This document shows, piece by piece, positions 1 through 7,345 of a DNA stretch of 38,849 nucleotides. Positions within the stretch are counted from its first letter, which is position 1. Each line of letters begins with the position of its first letter. The stretch is from a virus, in the IMG/VR virus record IMGVR_UViG_3300023179_002684, positions 1-38,849 of that record. The stretch is one strand, 5' to 3'. The translations under genes were made by a program, and so were the position numbers. The notes under the pieces are model-generated. The model made no database searches. It was given only the letters and a program-made list of their open reading frames with translations, and was not told the origin of the DNA.

Positions 1-4
1 CCAA

Positions 5-33
5 TTGACATATTAAGCATTTAGGTATATACT
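5..33 (+). promoter_or_regulatory. Consensus sigma-70-type promoter, leaderless
   Basis: TTGACA (5-10) and TATACT (28-33) are separated by exactly 17 bp. The ATG of the first gene begins 6 nt after the -10 box, at the expected transcription start, so the mRNA should be leaderless. No Shine-Dalgarno sequence precedes that ATG. Confidence 0.85.
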
Positions 34-39
34 AAATAC

Positions 40-243
40 ATGAACCACATTAATGAAGAAGATCTGTCTCCAGAGGAGCAGGAATTCGGTATCTGGCTTT
101 CTAACGGTATTGATAGAGGCTGGATTAGTGAGCCATACTGCCATACGCATGACGGTGGTATGCAATATATGAGTGAAGAAGAAATAGAAGAGTGGGATCA
201 AGGTGGAGATCCTTGTGAACACGTTATTAGAATATTTATTTAA
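40..243 (+). CDS. Small acidic phage protein, unknown function
   Basis: This 67-residue acidic protein has a Cys/His-rich middle (PYCHTHDGG near residues 32-40) and a second Cys in GGDPC near residue 58. The style is seen in small actinophage proteins, possibly metal binding, but I do not recognise a named family. The start is set by a perfect promoter whose predicted start site is the A of the ATG. The subtilase gene follows after 9 nt and may be co-transcribed. Confidence 0.7.
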   Translation: MNHINEEDLSPEEQEFGIWLSNGIDRGWISEPYCHTHDGGMQYMSEEEIEEWDQGGDPCEHVIRIFI

Positions 244-252
244 AGGAGAAAA

Positions 253-1080
253 ATGAAAAAGGTAGTGGGTATATTAGTAATTCTATTTACTGCTGCGTAT
301 TTGCCAGCAGTATCTGCAGAAGAAAAACCAGCAATTGCAATTATTGATACAGCAATTGATACTAATGTTGTAAAGGTTTTTCATGAAGTTTGCGTAATGC
401 AAGAAAAACGTTGTCCAAACAAACAAACATTTATGGAGGGTCCAGGATCTGCGACTCTTCCAGCATCACAACTATATAAAAATGGATTTCATCATGGAAC
501 AGTAATGGCTTCCATTGCTGCATCTATTAATCCTAATATGAATATTATTTTTGTTCGTATTGTTCCTATGGCAAACAATGGTCGTCAAGGTTTTTACGGA
601 GAAAATGATTTAAATGGTGCATTTCAATGGGTTCTTGCAAACAAGTCAAGATTCAATATTGTTGCAATTTCTGCATCATTAGGCAGTCATAGTTTTAAAT
701 CTATGACAAACTATTGCCCTGTGCGAGAATATCTTAGTAAGAGCATTACTGATTTACAAAGTCTAGGAGTAGCAACTGTTCTTGCTGCTGGTAATAATTA
801 TGATAAACAGCGTGTTGACTTTCCAGCATGTATTTCTGAGTCTATTGCAGTAGGTTCTGTTGGAGAACGTGGCAATATTGAAAACTATAGTAATGGTGGA
901 CCAGATTTGGACTTCTATGCTTTAGGAACATATGATACTGCTCTTGGTAGGGCTATGGGTACTTCTGCTGCTACCGCTGCATTTGCTGCATACTGGGCAA
1001 AAAATTACAAGGGTACCTATCAAGCAACATATGATAATGTAAAATCATTATCTAAGGATCTTGTAGTATCAGTTAAGTAG
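253..1080 (+). CDS. Secreted S8 family serine peptidase (subtilase)
   Basis: This 275-residue protein has an N-terminal signal peptide (KK followed by a hydrophobic run, likely cleavage after VSA near residue 22) and then a subtilisin-type catalytic domain. The triad is visible as Asp32 (IIDTAID), His81 (HHGTVMA) and Ser238 (GTSAATA), with oxyanion Asn181 (AAGNN). It is short for the family and lacks an obvious inhibitory propeptide, because mature sequence begins just after the signal. A strong AAAGGAG site precedes the ATG. It should act outside the cytoplasm, for example on host surface proteins or at lysis. A secreted subtilase is unusual in a phage; a role as prohead protease is less likely given the signal peptide. 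Confidence 0.9.
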   Translation: MKKVVGILVILFTAAYLPAVSAEEKPAIAIIDTAIDTNVVKVFHEVCVMQEKRCPNKQTFMEGPGSATLPASQLYKNGFHHGTVMASIAASINPNMNIIFVRIVPMANNGRQGFYGENDLNGAFQWVLANKSRFNIVAISASLGSHSFKSMTNYCPVREYLSKSITDLQSLGVATVLAAGNNYDKQRVDFPACISESIAVGSVGERGNIENYSNGGPDLDFYALGTYDTALGRAMGTSAATAAFAAYWAKNYKGTYQATYDNVKSLSKDLVVSVK

Positions 1081-1121
1081 TGATATAATAGATAGTGCAC
1101 CTGCCAAACGGGGGTGCACTA
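1081..1121 (+). promoter_or_regulatory. Extended -10 promoter with leader hairpin before hsp20
   Basis: TGATATAAT (1081-1089) is an extended -10 element. A perfect 9-bp inverted repeat follows at once (TAGTGCACC 1093-1101 with GGTGCACTA 1113-1121, 11-nt loop). It would sit at the 5' end of the hsp20 mRNA. There is no U-run, so it is more likely a stabilising or regulatory leader hairpin than a terminator. Confidence 0.65.
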
Positions 1122-1147
1122 CTTACTCGCTTAATAAGGAGGCAATT

Positions 1148-1579
1148 ATGGTAAGTTCATTTGCATTGGATCTTTTTAAAGATCCATTTTTTATTGGTTT
1201 CAACAGAGAGTTGGACCGACTTTCAAATATCCATCGTGAGGCTGTTCGTCAATCTTTTCCACCATATGACTTGGTGAAACTTGATGATGACACCTATAGG
1301 ATATCTCTTGCAGTTGCTGGTTTTAACAGCAGCGAAGTAGAGGTTTCTGTGGATAATGGAAGTTTAATTATCAAGGGTGAGAAAACCGATGAGGCTTCTA
1401 CAGAAGTCTTACATAAGGGTATCGCAACCAGAAAGTTCACACGCACCTTTGCTCTTGGAGAGTATATGGAGGTTGATCGTGCTGAAATGGCAGACGGTAT
1501 TCTTAATGTCTTTGTGGAAAGAAACATTCCCGAAGAAAAGAAACCTAAAAAAATCGCAATTAAGTCTACAAAAAAGTAG
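1148..1579 (+). CDS. hsp20: Hsp20 / small heat shock protein (IbpA-like)
   Basis: This 143-residue protein has an alpha-crystallin domain at about 37-129. FPPYDLVKLDDDTYRISLAV matches the class A/IbpA start, AGF follows at 57-59, the GIL motif is at 117-119 and the C-terminal I-x-I tail is IAI at 136-138. Small heat shock proteins are ATP-independent holdases that stop aggregation of unfolding proteins; phage versions are thought to help virion protein folding or stress tolerance. A good AAGGAGG site precedes the ATG. It has its own promoter and a structured leader. Confidence 0.93.
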   Translation: MVSSFALDLFKDPFFIGFNRELDRLSNIHREAVRQSFPPYDLVKLDDDTYRISLAVAGFNSSEVEVSVDNGSLIIKGEKTDEASTEVLHKGIATRKFTRTFALGEYMEVDRAEMADGILNVFVERNIPEEKKPKKIAIKSTKK

Positions 1580-1598
1580 ATAACATCTAGTTATATCA

Positions 1599-1627
1599 TT
1601 GACAATAAATGTTTTCAATGTTATAAT
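1599..1627 (+). promoter_or_regulatory. Full-consensus promoter (TTGACA-17-TATAAT, extended -10)
   Basis: TTGACA (1599-1604) and TATAAT (1622-1627) lie 17 bp apart, with TGT directly before the -10 box. This is as close to an ideal housekeeping promoter as can be drawn and should give a transcript starting near 1634 with a roughly 93-nt leader. Confidence 0.88.
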
Positions 1628-1640
1628 TGATTCATCCCAA

Positions 1641-1721
1641 TGGGCAGTCTTTTTTCCTTTCTCTTCTGCCCAAGGGTACGGACACCTGAGCATGTGTATA
1701 AACTGCTCATAAATAAAGGAG
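1641..1721 (+). promoter_or_regulatory. Structured 5' leader of the FmdB-like gene
   Basis: The leader holds two hairpins. TGGGCAG (1641-1647) pairs with CTGCCCA (1666-1672) around a pyrimidine-rich 18-nt loop. TGAGCA (1687-1692) pairs with TGCTCA (1704-1709) around TGTGTATAAAC. The second hairpin belongs to a family repeated six more times on the other strand. It ends just upstream of the AAAGGAG site (1716-1721), so it could affect translation. Confidence 0.6.
1687..1709 (+). repeat. Copy 1 of the CCTGAGCA...AAAC...TGCTC hairpin family
   Basis: The sequence is CACCTGAGCA, then loop TGTGTATAAAC, then TGCTCA. The other copies, all on the - strand, are at 21935, 25810, 26996, 27869, 28224 and 28737. 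Shared features are CCTG on the 5' side, a loop beginning YG and a loop ending AAAC. Confidence 0.6.
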
Positions 1722-1726
1722 TAATA

Positions 1727-1903
1727 ATGCCTAAGTATGACTACAAGTGTTCTTCTTGCGGTTCTACTATTGAGTTTGAGCGAGGTATAGGAGAAGATAG
1801 AGAGCCATCATGCTGCTCTAATATAATGACTCGTATATGGAATTCTGTTCCAGGTGTTATGTTTAATGGTTCTGGTTTTTATTCAACGGATAATAGAAAG
1901 TAG
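1727..1903 (+). CDS. FmdB-family zinc ribbon protein
   Basis: This 58-residue protein begins MPKYDYKCSSCG, the classic FmdB opening. It has a second Cys pair (SCCS) and ends FNGSGFYSTDNRK, also typical of the family. One zinc-binding site is expected; the family is often called putative regulatory, but its function is unproven. The ATG at 1727 is chosen over an upstream in-frame ATG because AAAGGAG lies 5 nt before it and the upstream stretch is a structured leader. Confidence 0.9.
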   Translation: MPKYDYKCSSCGSTIEFERGIGEDREPSCCSNIMTRIWNSVPGVMFNGSGFYSTDNRK

Positions 1904-1912
1904 AGATATAAT
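1904..1912 (+). promoter_or_regulatory. Leaderless promoter -10 box
   Basis: TATAAT at 1907-1912 is followed by exactly 6 nt and then the ATG at 1919. No good -35 is visible. The geometry matches nine other genes in the window. Confidence 0.6.
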
Positions 1913-1918
1913 TACATT

Positions 1919-2179
1919 ATGAGTTCTATTGTAAAAGAACATCCTAGCGTAAAGCAAAAGGAATGGCAACTAAAGGCAGTAGACAGATGTGATAGTTGTG
2001 GGGCACAAGCCTATGTTATGGTAAAAGGATCCACTGGAGACTTAATGTTTTGTGGTCATCATTATGAAAAAATAATGAACAATCCAGATGCTTATACAAA
2101 AATGATGGCATTTATGCTTGAAGTCATTGATGAGCGTGAACAACTAGTAGATAATAGACTGATTGGAAGTCATAACTAA
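1919..2179 (+). CDS. DUF7455-like zinc-binding protein
   Basis: This 86-residue protein has RCDSCGAQAYV at about residues 23-33 and FCGHHYEKI at about 44-52, the CxxC plus CxHH layout of a small family common in actinobacteria and their phages. Zinc binding is likely; function is unknown. The start is leaderless. Its stop overlaps the ATG of the nuclease gene (TAATG). Confidence 0.75.
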   Translation: MSSIVKEHPSVKQKEWQLKAVDRCDSCGAQAYVMVKGSTGDLMFCGHHYEKIMNNPDAYTKMMAFMLEVIDEREQLVDNRLIGSHN

Positions 2180-2586
2180 TGTACCAATATTATGTAAGAG
2201 AAGTAAAAGGCGTAGTAGATGGAGATACCATCGACGTTTTAATTGATTTGGGTTTTAATGTTTTATTTGAACAGCGTGTTCGTTTGGCTGGTATTGATAC
2301 GCCAGAATCTAGAACATCTGATAAGTTTGAAAAAAGTCTTGGTCTTGAAGCCAAAGAATATCTTAAGAAACAACTTAAAGATGCCAAATCTATTGTAATC
2401 AAAACAGAAAAGATGGATTCATCTGAAAAATATGGACGTATTTTAGGATGGTTATATGCTAATGGCGATACAGAATCTATTAATGATAAAATGATTAATG
2501 ATGGATATGCTTGGGGATACCTTGGCGAAACCAAAATTAAAGATTTTGCAGCCTTAGCAGCACAAAGAGCCAAGTCTAAAAAATGA
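2179..2586 (+). CDS. Staphylococcal-nuclease-like (thermonuclease) protein
   Basis: This 135-residue protein is a single SNase domain. Ca2+/catalytic residues appear as Asp19 (DGDTIDV), Arg35, Asp40-Thr41 and Glu43 (RLAGIDTPE), plus Arg87 (KYGRILG). There is no signal peptide, so the enzyme should act in the host cytoplasm, for example on host nucleic acid or in DNA processing. It overlaps the downstream thioredoxin by ATGA coupling. Confidence 0.9.
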   Translation: MYQYYVREVKGVVDGDTIDVLIDLGFNVLFEQRVRLAGIDTPESRTSDKFEKSLGLEAKEYLKKQLKDAKSIVIKTEKMDSSEKYGRILGWLYANGDTESINDKMINDGYAWGYLGETKIKDFAALAAQRAKSKK

Positions 2587-2837
2587 AAACAATCTACTAT
2601 TTCACGGCTGATTGGTGTCAGCCTTGTAAGCGTACCCGTCCAATAGTAGAAGAACTTAATCGTGAACAAACTGAGGCGGGATTTCAAATTATAGACGTTG
2701 ATGATAACCCAGAACTTGTAAAATCTTTTAGCATACAGTCGGTGCCTACGTTTATATTAATTGATAATGGGGAAGAGATTGGCAGGATAATAGGTGGACA
2801 GACTAAAGAGAGTTTGGAAAAATTTATTTATGAATAA
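2583..2837 (+). CDS. trx: Thioredoxin-like protein
   Basis: This 84-residue thioredoxin fold protein has the active site WCQPC (Trp11, Cys12, Cys15) and cis-Pro55 (SVPTF). It is shorter than cellular thioredoxins (about 105). CQPC differs from the canonical CGPC and may change redox potential. It could act as a disulfide reductase for phage enzymes. It overlaps the genes on both sides, so translation is coupled. Confidence 0.92.
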   Translation: MKTIYYFTADWCQPCKRTRPIVEELNREQTEAGFQIIDVDDNPELVKSFSIQSVPTFILIDNGEEIGRIIGGQTKESLEKFIYE

Positions 2838-3162
2838 AGATAATGATGAAATAGAAAAACTAATTCTCGCTGGTGGTATACAGGTTGCGGGGGTAGATGA
2901 GAATGGTGAATTGTTATATCAGTTCACTCCTAAAATGAAAGATATAAATAAACATTTATATGAAGATCATCTAAACTTTGTCAATTCAGAGATTATGAAA
3001 CTGTGGGAGTCAGGCTATGTTAATATTGATTTATTTGCTGAAGAGCCTATAGTGACTTTGACTAAAAAGGCCTTTATTCCAGATGCCCTTGCAAAATTAA
3101 CAAAGCAGCAACGTTGGTCTTTAGAGGAAATAAAAAGGCTGCTGAAGAGGCGAGAAGTCTGA
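2830..3162 (+). CDS. Conserved phage protein, unknown function
   Basis: This 110-residue protein has no motif I can name. The ATG at 2830 lies inside the end of the thioredoxin gene; an in-frame start further upstream at 2794 is disfavoured because it would overlap much more. The N-terminal third (GIQVAGVDENGELLYQFTP) looks like a compact beta fold. The C-terminus (KLTKQQRWSLEEIKRLLKRR) is basic and helical. Confidence 0.7.
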   Translation: MNKDNDEIEKLILAGGIQVAGVDENGELLYQFTPKMKDINKHLYEDHLNFVNSEIMKLWESGYVNIDLFAEEPIVTLTKKAFIPDALAKLTKQQRWSLEEIKRLLKRREV

Positions 3163-3168
3163 TATAAT
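3160..3168 (+). promoter_or_regulatory. Extended -10, leaderless promoter
   Basis: TGATATAAT (3160-3168) ends 6 nt before the ATG at 3175, the recurrent leaderless spacing. Confidence 0.7.
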
Positions 3169-3174
3169 TTTGGT

Positions 3175-4416
3175 ATGCCATATCGTGTAGGTGCTAAAGG
3201 GTCTTACGGTTGTTCTGGCTACCCTGCCCTTAAAGTGGGTACTAATGAAGTAATGGGGTGCCACGATACACGAGCACAGGCTGCTGCACAGATCTATGCA
3301 ATAAATCGTTCTGAAGGTAACATTGGAAAAAATATGCATGAGATCAAAGAAGGCGATTTTGTTATGGGTGCAACCACAGAAGGTTTAGTTCATGGCATGG
3401 TTGAACACATTATGACTGAAGGTGGAACTCTTGGAACACCTGGAACTAGATATGCTCTTGAGTCAATGCCACCAGAAAATCCTGCTATGTCTGTTAGAAT
3501 TTATAAAGAAGAAGATGGTGGTTGGGAGCCAACTGCCTATAGTATTGGAATGATGTATGCAGATGCAGAAAAAATAGATATTGAAACACATGAAATGGAT
3601 GCAGAAGAAACTATGAAATCTTATCATTCTAATAATGAAGAAGAAGATAAATGGGATAATCTTACCAAGGCATGTTGGGTTGGATATGAACAGCAGGGTA
3701 TGAAAGAAAAAGATGGAAGAATGGTTCCTAATTGTGTACCTATTGGAAAATCAAATAATATAGACAAGGCAAAAGGTGTTTCTGTTGGAGATCATGTTCT
3801 GTTCGCTGTTCCAAAACCACCAGATAAAACTGAGTCTGCTCATGGAATTGTAGAAAGAGTTGAAAGATCTGGCACTGTAAAATTGCCTGGAACAAATGAA
3901 AGTGTTGAAGCATCTGCAGATAATCCTGTTGCTGTTGTAAGAGTTTATGCAATGGATGAAAATGGCAAGATGACTAGAACAGATAGACGTGTTGTAAAAC
4001 CCTTTAGTTCTTTAAGAATTTCTTCCAAGCCTATTGATAAAGCAATGCATGATGACGATGAAGATGACGATGATGTAAAAAAAGCATCTGCAAAAGTAGA
4101 GTCAAGACTAAGAGAATTGGTTCAAGATTATAACAAAGGTAAAGAAGGAAATAAAAAAATAACTGTTGGTACTTTAAGACAAGTATATAATCGTGGTATC
4201 GGCGCATATAGAACTAATCCATCTTCTGTTCGTGGTAGTGTAGCAAGCGCAGAGCAATGGGCAATGGGAAGAGTTAATGCTTTTATGGCTGGACTTCGTG
4301 GAAGATTCCCAAGAAAACCATTTGATTTAGATCTTTTTCCAAGTGGTCATCCGAGATCAACTAAAAAGTTTGAATGGTCTGGATCGCTATTTGATATGAA
4401 AACCTTTAGGAAATAA
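3175..4416 (+). CDS. Mosaic prohead/portal-associated accessory protein
   Basis: This 413-residue protein is modular. Residues 1-48 (GSYGCSGYPALK to IYAINRSEG) form a short Cys module seen at ends of phage protease and portal proteins. Residues about 55-135 and 200-285 are two copies of one beta domain (HEIKEGDFVMG... and VSVGDHVLFA..., both followed by NPA/VRVY). Between them is KACWVGYEQQGMKEKDGRMV. A linker of Asp/Glu runs at about 295-303 precedes a C-terminal module (TNPSSVRGSVASAEQWAMG) also seen in phage head proteins. No catalytic centre is visible. The start is leaderless. Confidence 0.65.
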   Translation: MPYRVGAKGSYGCSGYPALKVGTNEVMGCHDTRAQAAAQIYAINRSEGNIGKNMHEIKEGDFVMGATTEGLVHGMVEHIMTEGGTLGTPGTRYALESMPPENPAMSVRIYKEEDGGWEPTAYSIGMMYADAEKIDIETHEMDAEETMKSYHSNNEEEDKWDNLTKACWVGYEQQGMKEKDGRMVPNCVPIGKSNNIDKAKGVSVGDHVLFAVPKPPDKTESAHGIVERVERSGTVKLPGTNESVEASADNPVAVVRVYAMDENGKMTRTDRRVVKPFSSLRISSKPIDKAMHDDDEDDDDVKKASAKVESRLRELVQDYNKGKEGNKKITVGTLRQVYNRGIGAYRTNPSSVRGSVASAEQWAMGRVNAFMAGLRGRFPRKPFDLDLFPSGHPRSTKKFEWSGSLFDMKTFRK

Positions 4417-4417
4417 A

Positions 4418-4558
4418 ATGTCATCAGGAAAATACAAAAGACACGACGGATTTAATTCAATTCAAATTAAAGACGGTATGATTGTTCGTCTACGTAAAGA
4501 TGGAACAATAAAAGCAATTCTAGGAAAATACGGGGAGTATAAGAAAAATGACAAATAA
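4418..4558 (+). CDS. Small hypothetical protein
   Basis: This 46-residue basic protein starts 1 nt after the previous stop and overlaps the next start by 11 nt. KDGMIVRLRKDGTIKAILGKYGEY suggests a small beta-hairpin. I do not recognise a family. Confidence comes from tight packing between two clear genes. Confidence 0.6.
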   Translation: MSSGKYKRHDGFNSIQIKDGMIVRLRKDGTIKAILGKYGEYKKNDK

Positions 4559-4949
4559 CATTAAAGTTGTACAGCCATCAGATATACATAAAGAAGAAAC
4601 ATATACACCAACTTCAGGTATGAAATCTGCTGCTCGCCGTGCTCTTCGTTGGAAAGAAGAAGGCAAGGCAAAAGGTGCAGGAACTCCAGTAGGTTGGGGT
4701 CGTGCAACAGATATTGTAGCGGGTAGATCAATGTCTCTTTCTACAGTAAAAAGAATGTACTCTTTCTTTTCTCGTCATGAAGTTGACAAAAAAGGAAAAG
4801 ACTTCTATAATACTAGTAACCCTTCAAATGGTCGTATCATGTGGGATGCATGGGGCGGAGATGCAGGGTTTTCTTGGTCACGTAAAATTGTAGAACGTGA
4901 AAAAAATAGAGCAGAAAAAGCATGGGAAGGCAGCGCATTTAATCGCTAG
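4548..4949 (+). CDS. Phage head-associated domain protein
   Basis: This 133-residue protein is made almost entirely of a module found as a fusion in phage prohead/portal proteins: TSGMKSAARRALRWKEEGKA, then GTPVGWGRATDIVAGRSMS, then FFSRHEVDKKGKDF, then MWDAWGGDAGFSW. Here it stands alone next to the mosaic 413-residue protein with related modules. Its role is unknown; structural or DNA-packaging accessory function is an inference from the usual neighbours. Confidence 0.7.
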   Translation: MTNNIKVVQPSDIHKEETYTPTSGMKSAARRALRWKEEGKAKGAGTPVGWGRATDIVAGRSMSLSTVKRMYSFFSRHEVDKKGKDFYNTSNPSNGRIMWDAWGGDAGFSWSRKIVEREKNRAEKAWEGSAFNR

Positions 4950-4960
4950 GGGGTAGCGCA

Positions 4961-5131
4961 ATGGAAGATTTAAGCATTGAGGATTTAAAACAGTTGATTT
5001 CTTTTTATAAACAAAGATCATCTGAGTTAGAGTTTTCTAATTTGCAATGGCAGTTGAGATATGCTAAATTACAAGCATCTTTATCTCAACCAATTCCAGC
5101 AACTAAGGTAACAAAAACAAAATCTGAGTAG
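4961..5131 (+). CDS. Small helical hypothetical protein
   Basis: This 56-residue protein has helical residues about 3-44 (DLSIEDLKQLISFYKQRSSE and following heptads), probably a coiled coil, and a Thr/Lys-rich tail. GGGGGTAG lies upstream of the ATG as a ribosome site. Family unknown. Confidence 0.6.
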   Translation: MEDLSIEDLKQLISFYKQRSSELEFSNLQWQLRYAKLQASLSQPIPATKVTKTKSE

Positions 5132-5142
5132 CGGATAATAAA

Positions 5143-5559
5143 ATGGAATACGCACTTGCTAGTGTATTTGCTTTAGCATTGTCTTTTATTTTAATAAATT
5201 TGATTGGATCTAGAAGAAAAATATCAAGAAAAAAAATAATTTATCGTCAAAGCGATACACATAATTTTCTTAAAGAATTTTTTTCAAGAGATACTGAAAT
5301 GGAAAATAAAACAACACAGTCTAAAAAAAGGCAAGAAGAGCGTGGAACAAAGATTATTGTTACAGAAGATGATAAGGCATATTGGGTAATAGATAATATT
5401 TTTTATACTACAAATGTTATAAATGGTAGGCCAGACTTTGATAATGCAAGGCCTATAGATACTTCAAATATGTCTAAGAAAGAACTTGACAAAATGCTTT
5501 TTATACTGGATAATTTAGGTAGAGGTGATAAGAATGAACGTGGTAGTTCAGGGAACTAG
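5143..5559 (+). CDS. Membrane-anchored hypothetical protein
   Basis: This 138-residue protein has one N-terminal membrane segment (about residues 4-22, ALASVFALALSFILINLI) followed by a basic stretch (RRKISRKKIIYR), so a cytoplasmic C-terminal domain is predicted. Residues 70-110 (KIIVTEDDKAYWVIDNIFYT) look like a small beta domain. I do not recognise the family. It overlaps the next gene. Confidence 0.65.
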   Translation: MEYALASVFALALSFILINLIGSRRKISRKKIIYRQSDTHNFLKEFFSRDTEMENKTTQSKKRQEERGTKIIVTEDDKAYWVIDNIFYTTNVINGRPDFDNARPIDTSNMSKKELDKMLFILDNLGRGDKNERGSSGN

Positions 5560-5884
5560 CGATTTTAACGAATATAACATATTCCTTCGTGCTATGGGAG
5601 TTGCTATGTCTGGCATGTCTGAAGATGATATAGAGTTAAATGTTTATTCTGTAGGCCCTGCCAAAATTAATTCTATGGTTATGGAGTTTGTGAATCTTTC
5701 AGAACGTGGAATGAAGGCTAGAGGTAAAAAGATTAAGTATTATAAGGTTCCATTTTCTTGGGTAGAAGAGAATATGGAATACATGAATTACTTTGCGTTT
5801 ATGAGTAAACCAAAGCAGCCAGTATCAAAATTGATAGCAAAGGCAGAATTACAAGGGAAAGAAATAGGAATTTTTAGGTATTAA
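5534..5884 (+). CDS. SLOG/Rossmann-like hypothetical protein
   Basis: This 116-residue protein opens MNVVVQGTSDF, resembling the nucleotide-binding strand-loop of SLOG/YpsA-type Rossmann proteins; an alternating helix/strand pattern follows, ending in a KYYKVP strand. The start at 5534 is preferred over 5525 because GAGGTGAT sits just upstream. Function is unknown; ligand binding is an inference. Confidence 0.6.
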   Translation: MNVVVQGTSDFNEYNIFLRAMGVAMSGMSEDDIELNVYSVGPAKINSMVMEFVNLSERGMKARGKKIKYYKVPFSWVEENMEYMNYFAFMSKPKQPVSKLIAKAELQGKEIGIFRY

Positions 5885-5885
5885 T

Positions 5886-6848
5886 ATGACACAACAAGAT
5901 CCAAGATTTTTTTGCTACAAACAAGAATACTTTGGTGGCACAGAATATATGGCTAGATATTTTCATAAAAATGTAGCCCCATTTTTGCCACAACTAAAAC
6001 AATATAACTGTTTAATTTTGCCAGGGCAAACAGATAAACCATATGCTGAATTAATATATGAACCAAAAGAAATTATTATATGGCTACATAATTTAGTAGA
6101 TCAATTTGGTTTTCAACTTTATCATCTTTTTACAGATAAAAGATTTATAGATAAAATCAAATACATAATTACTGTATCTGAATATCATAGACAAGACGTT
6201 ATTAACAAGACTGGTATTGATCCAAACAAAGTTATTGCTATCTATAATGCTATTGATCCTATTGAAAATGATCTTTCAAGGTTTGAAAATGTAGATGTTC
6301 CACAACTCATATACACATCTTCGCCAGGACGAGGGTTGGAAATAGGTTTAACTGCACTATCCAAATTAGATATTGAATTTAGACTTAGTATTTTCAATGA
6401 AATAGTTCCAGACCTAGTAAGAATAGATGATGGCAATAGAAAAATACTAGAAGATCCACGTTTCTTTTTCTATGGTAAAACCCCGCATAAAACAGTTCTA
6501 GATCATATGTCACGTTCGCATATCTTCATGCATACAAGTAATTGGCATGAAACGTTCTGCTTGTCTCTTGTAGAGGGCCTAAGTGCTAACTGTTTGTCTG
6601 TATACAGTACTTTTGGATCTTTAGGGGAAGTAGGATCTGGATTTGGTTTGCCATACGATATAGAAAATAATACACAAAAAGATATAGAAAAGCATGTACA
6701 AGTTTTTTCTAATAAGATTACTAAAGCAATTGAAATGATCAAAAAGGGAGATTTTGATCCAGGTAATCAAGCAGAAACTATAAATAATAAGTTTTCTTGG
6801 GATAACTTTAAAAATGCTTGGATTGATTTTTATGAAAAGAGAATATAA
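5886..6848 (+). CDS. GT-B glycosyltransferase (GT4-like)
   Basis: This 320-residue protein has the late half of a GT4 enzyme: an acceptor-side domain with ITVSEYHRQDV near residues 96-106, linker IYNAID, then a donor domain with YTSSPGRGLEIGLTAL near 140-155 and the sugar-nucleotide EX7E-type region ETFCLSLVEGLSAN near 222-235. It starts FFCYKQEYFGGTEYMAR, with GGTEYMAR matching the GT4 glycine-rich acceptor loop. It probably transfers a sugar from a nucleotide donor in the cytoplasm. It is separated from the - strand glycan cluster, so it may act on a different acceptor. Confidence 0.85.
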   Translation: MTQQDPRFFCYKQEYFGGTEYMARYFHKNVAPFLPQLKQYNCLILPGQTDKPYAELIYEPKEIIIWLHNLVDQFGFQLYHLFTDKRFIDKIKYIITVSEYHRQDVINKTGIDPNKVIAIYNAIDPIENDLSRFENVDVPQLIYTSSPGRGLEIGLTALSKLDIEFRLSIFNEIVPDLVRIDDGNRKILEDPRFFFYGKTPHKTVLDHMSRSHIFMHTSNWHETFCLSLVEGLSANCLSVYSTFGSLGEVGSGFGLPYDIENNTQKDIEKHVQVFSNKITKAIEMIKKGDFDPGNQAETINNKFSWDNFKNAWIDFYEKRI

Positions 6849-7058
6849 GTGATTATAAAAGATTTAAATCAAATGGAAAAAATAGTTTCCAAAAACAAAA
6901 ACCTAAATTGGGTTGGTTGGGATATTGCAGATCGTCGTCGTACAGAGGCTGGCAGAACTGCTATTAACGGTGTTAGAGTAGATGGTCAATGGTACGTCCA
7001 GACAATTTATCCACTTACTAGCAACGGATGGGATTTACCGAATAAGTATAGGATGTAA
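6849..7058 (+). CDS. Small conserved actinophage-type protein
   Basis: This 69-residue protein begins with GTG directly after the glycosyltransferase stop. The C-terminal half (GVRVDGQWYVQTIYPLTSNG WDLPNKY) has the look of a recurring small actinophage protein with Trp- and Tyr-rich strands. Function unknown. Confidence 0.7.
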   Translation: MIIKDLNQMEKIVSKNKNLNWVGWDIADRRRTEAGRTAINGVRVDGQWYVQTIYPLTSNGWDLPNKYRM

Positions 7059-7061
7059 GCC

Positions 7062-7343
7062 ATGAAGCAGCACCTCTGGAAAGATGATGCTTTGTGTCTA
7101 GGATCAGATACAAATATATTCTTTGATGTATATGAAGAAAAAACAGATACAAGAGAGTTTGTTGATTCTCTTTGTCGTACCTGCCCAGTAGCAAGACAAT
7201 GTTTTGCTGTTGGTGTCTCTGGTAAAGAGTGGGGCATATGGGGCGGGGTATATTTAGAAGAAGGCGAAATATCAAAAGAATTTAATAATCATAAGACTAA
7301 ACAAGATTGGTCTTATACTTGGCAAGCATTAACGATGGGATAG
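7062..7343 (+). CDS. whiB: WhiB-family transcriptional regulator
   Basis: This 93-residue protein carries the four iron-sulfur cysteines Cys12, Cys38, Cys41 and Cys47 (CRTCPVARQC) and the GIWGG turn at 58-62. WhiB proteins bind a 4Fe-4S cluster and sigma factor region 4, adjusting RNA polymerase promoter choice; phage copies such as mycobacteriophage TM4 WhiBTM4 can interfere with host WhiB2. The family is confined to actinobacteria and their phages, so it fixes the host group. The basic C-terminal tail expected for DNA contact is weak (NNHKTKQDW). Confidence 0.95.
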   Translation: MKQHLWKDDALCLGSDTNIFFDVYEEKTDTREFVDSLCRTCPVARQCFAVGVSGKEWGIWGGVYLEEGEISKEFNNHKTKQDWSYTWQALTMG

Positions 7344-7345
7344 TT

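Noticed and set aside
13-222. 69-codon - strand open frame
   Set aside because: It is antisense to the first gene, which has a perfect promoter and leaderless start; the frame is hydrophobic by chance.
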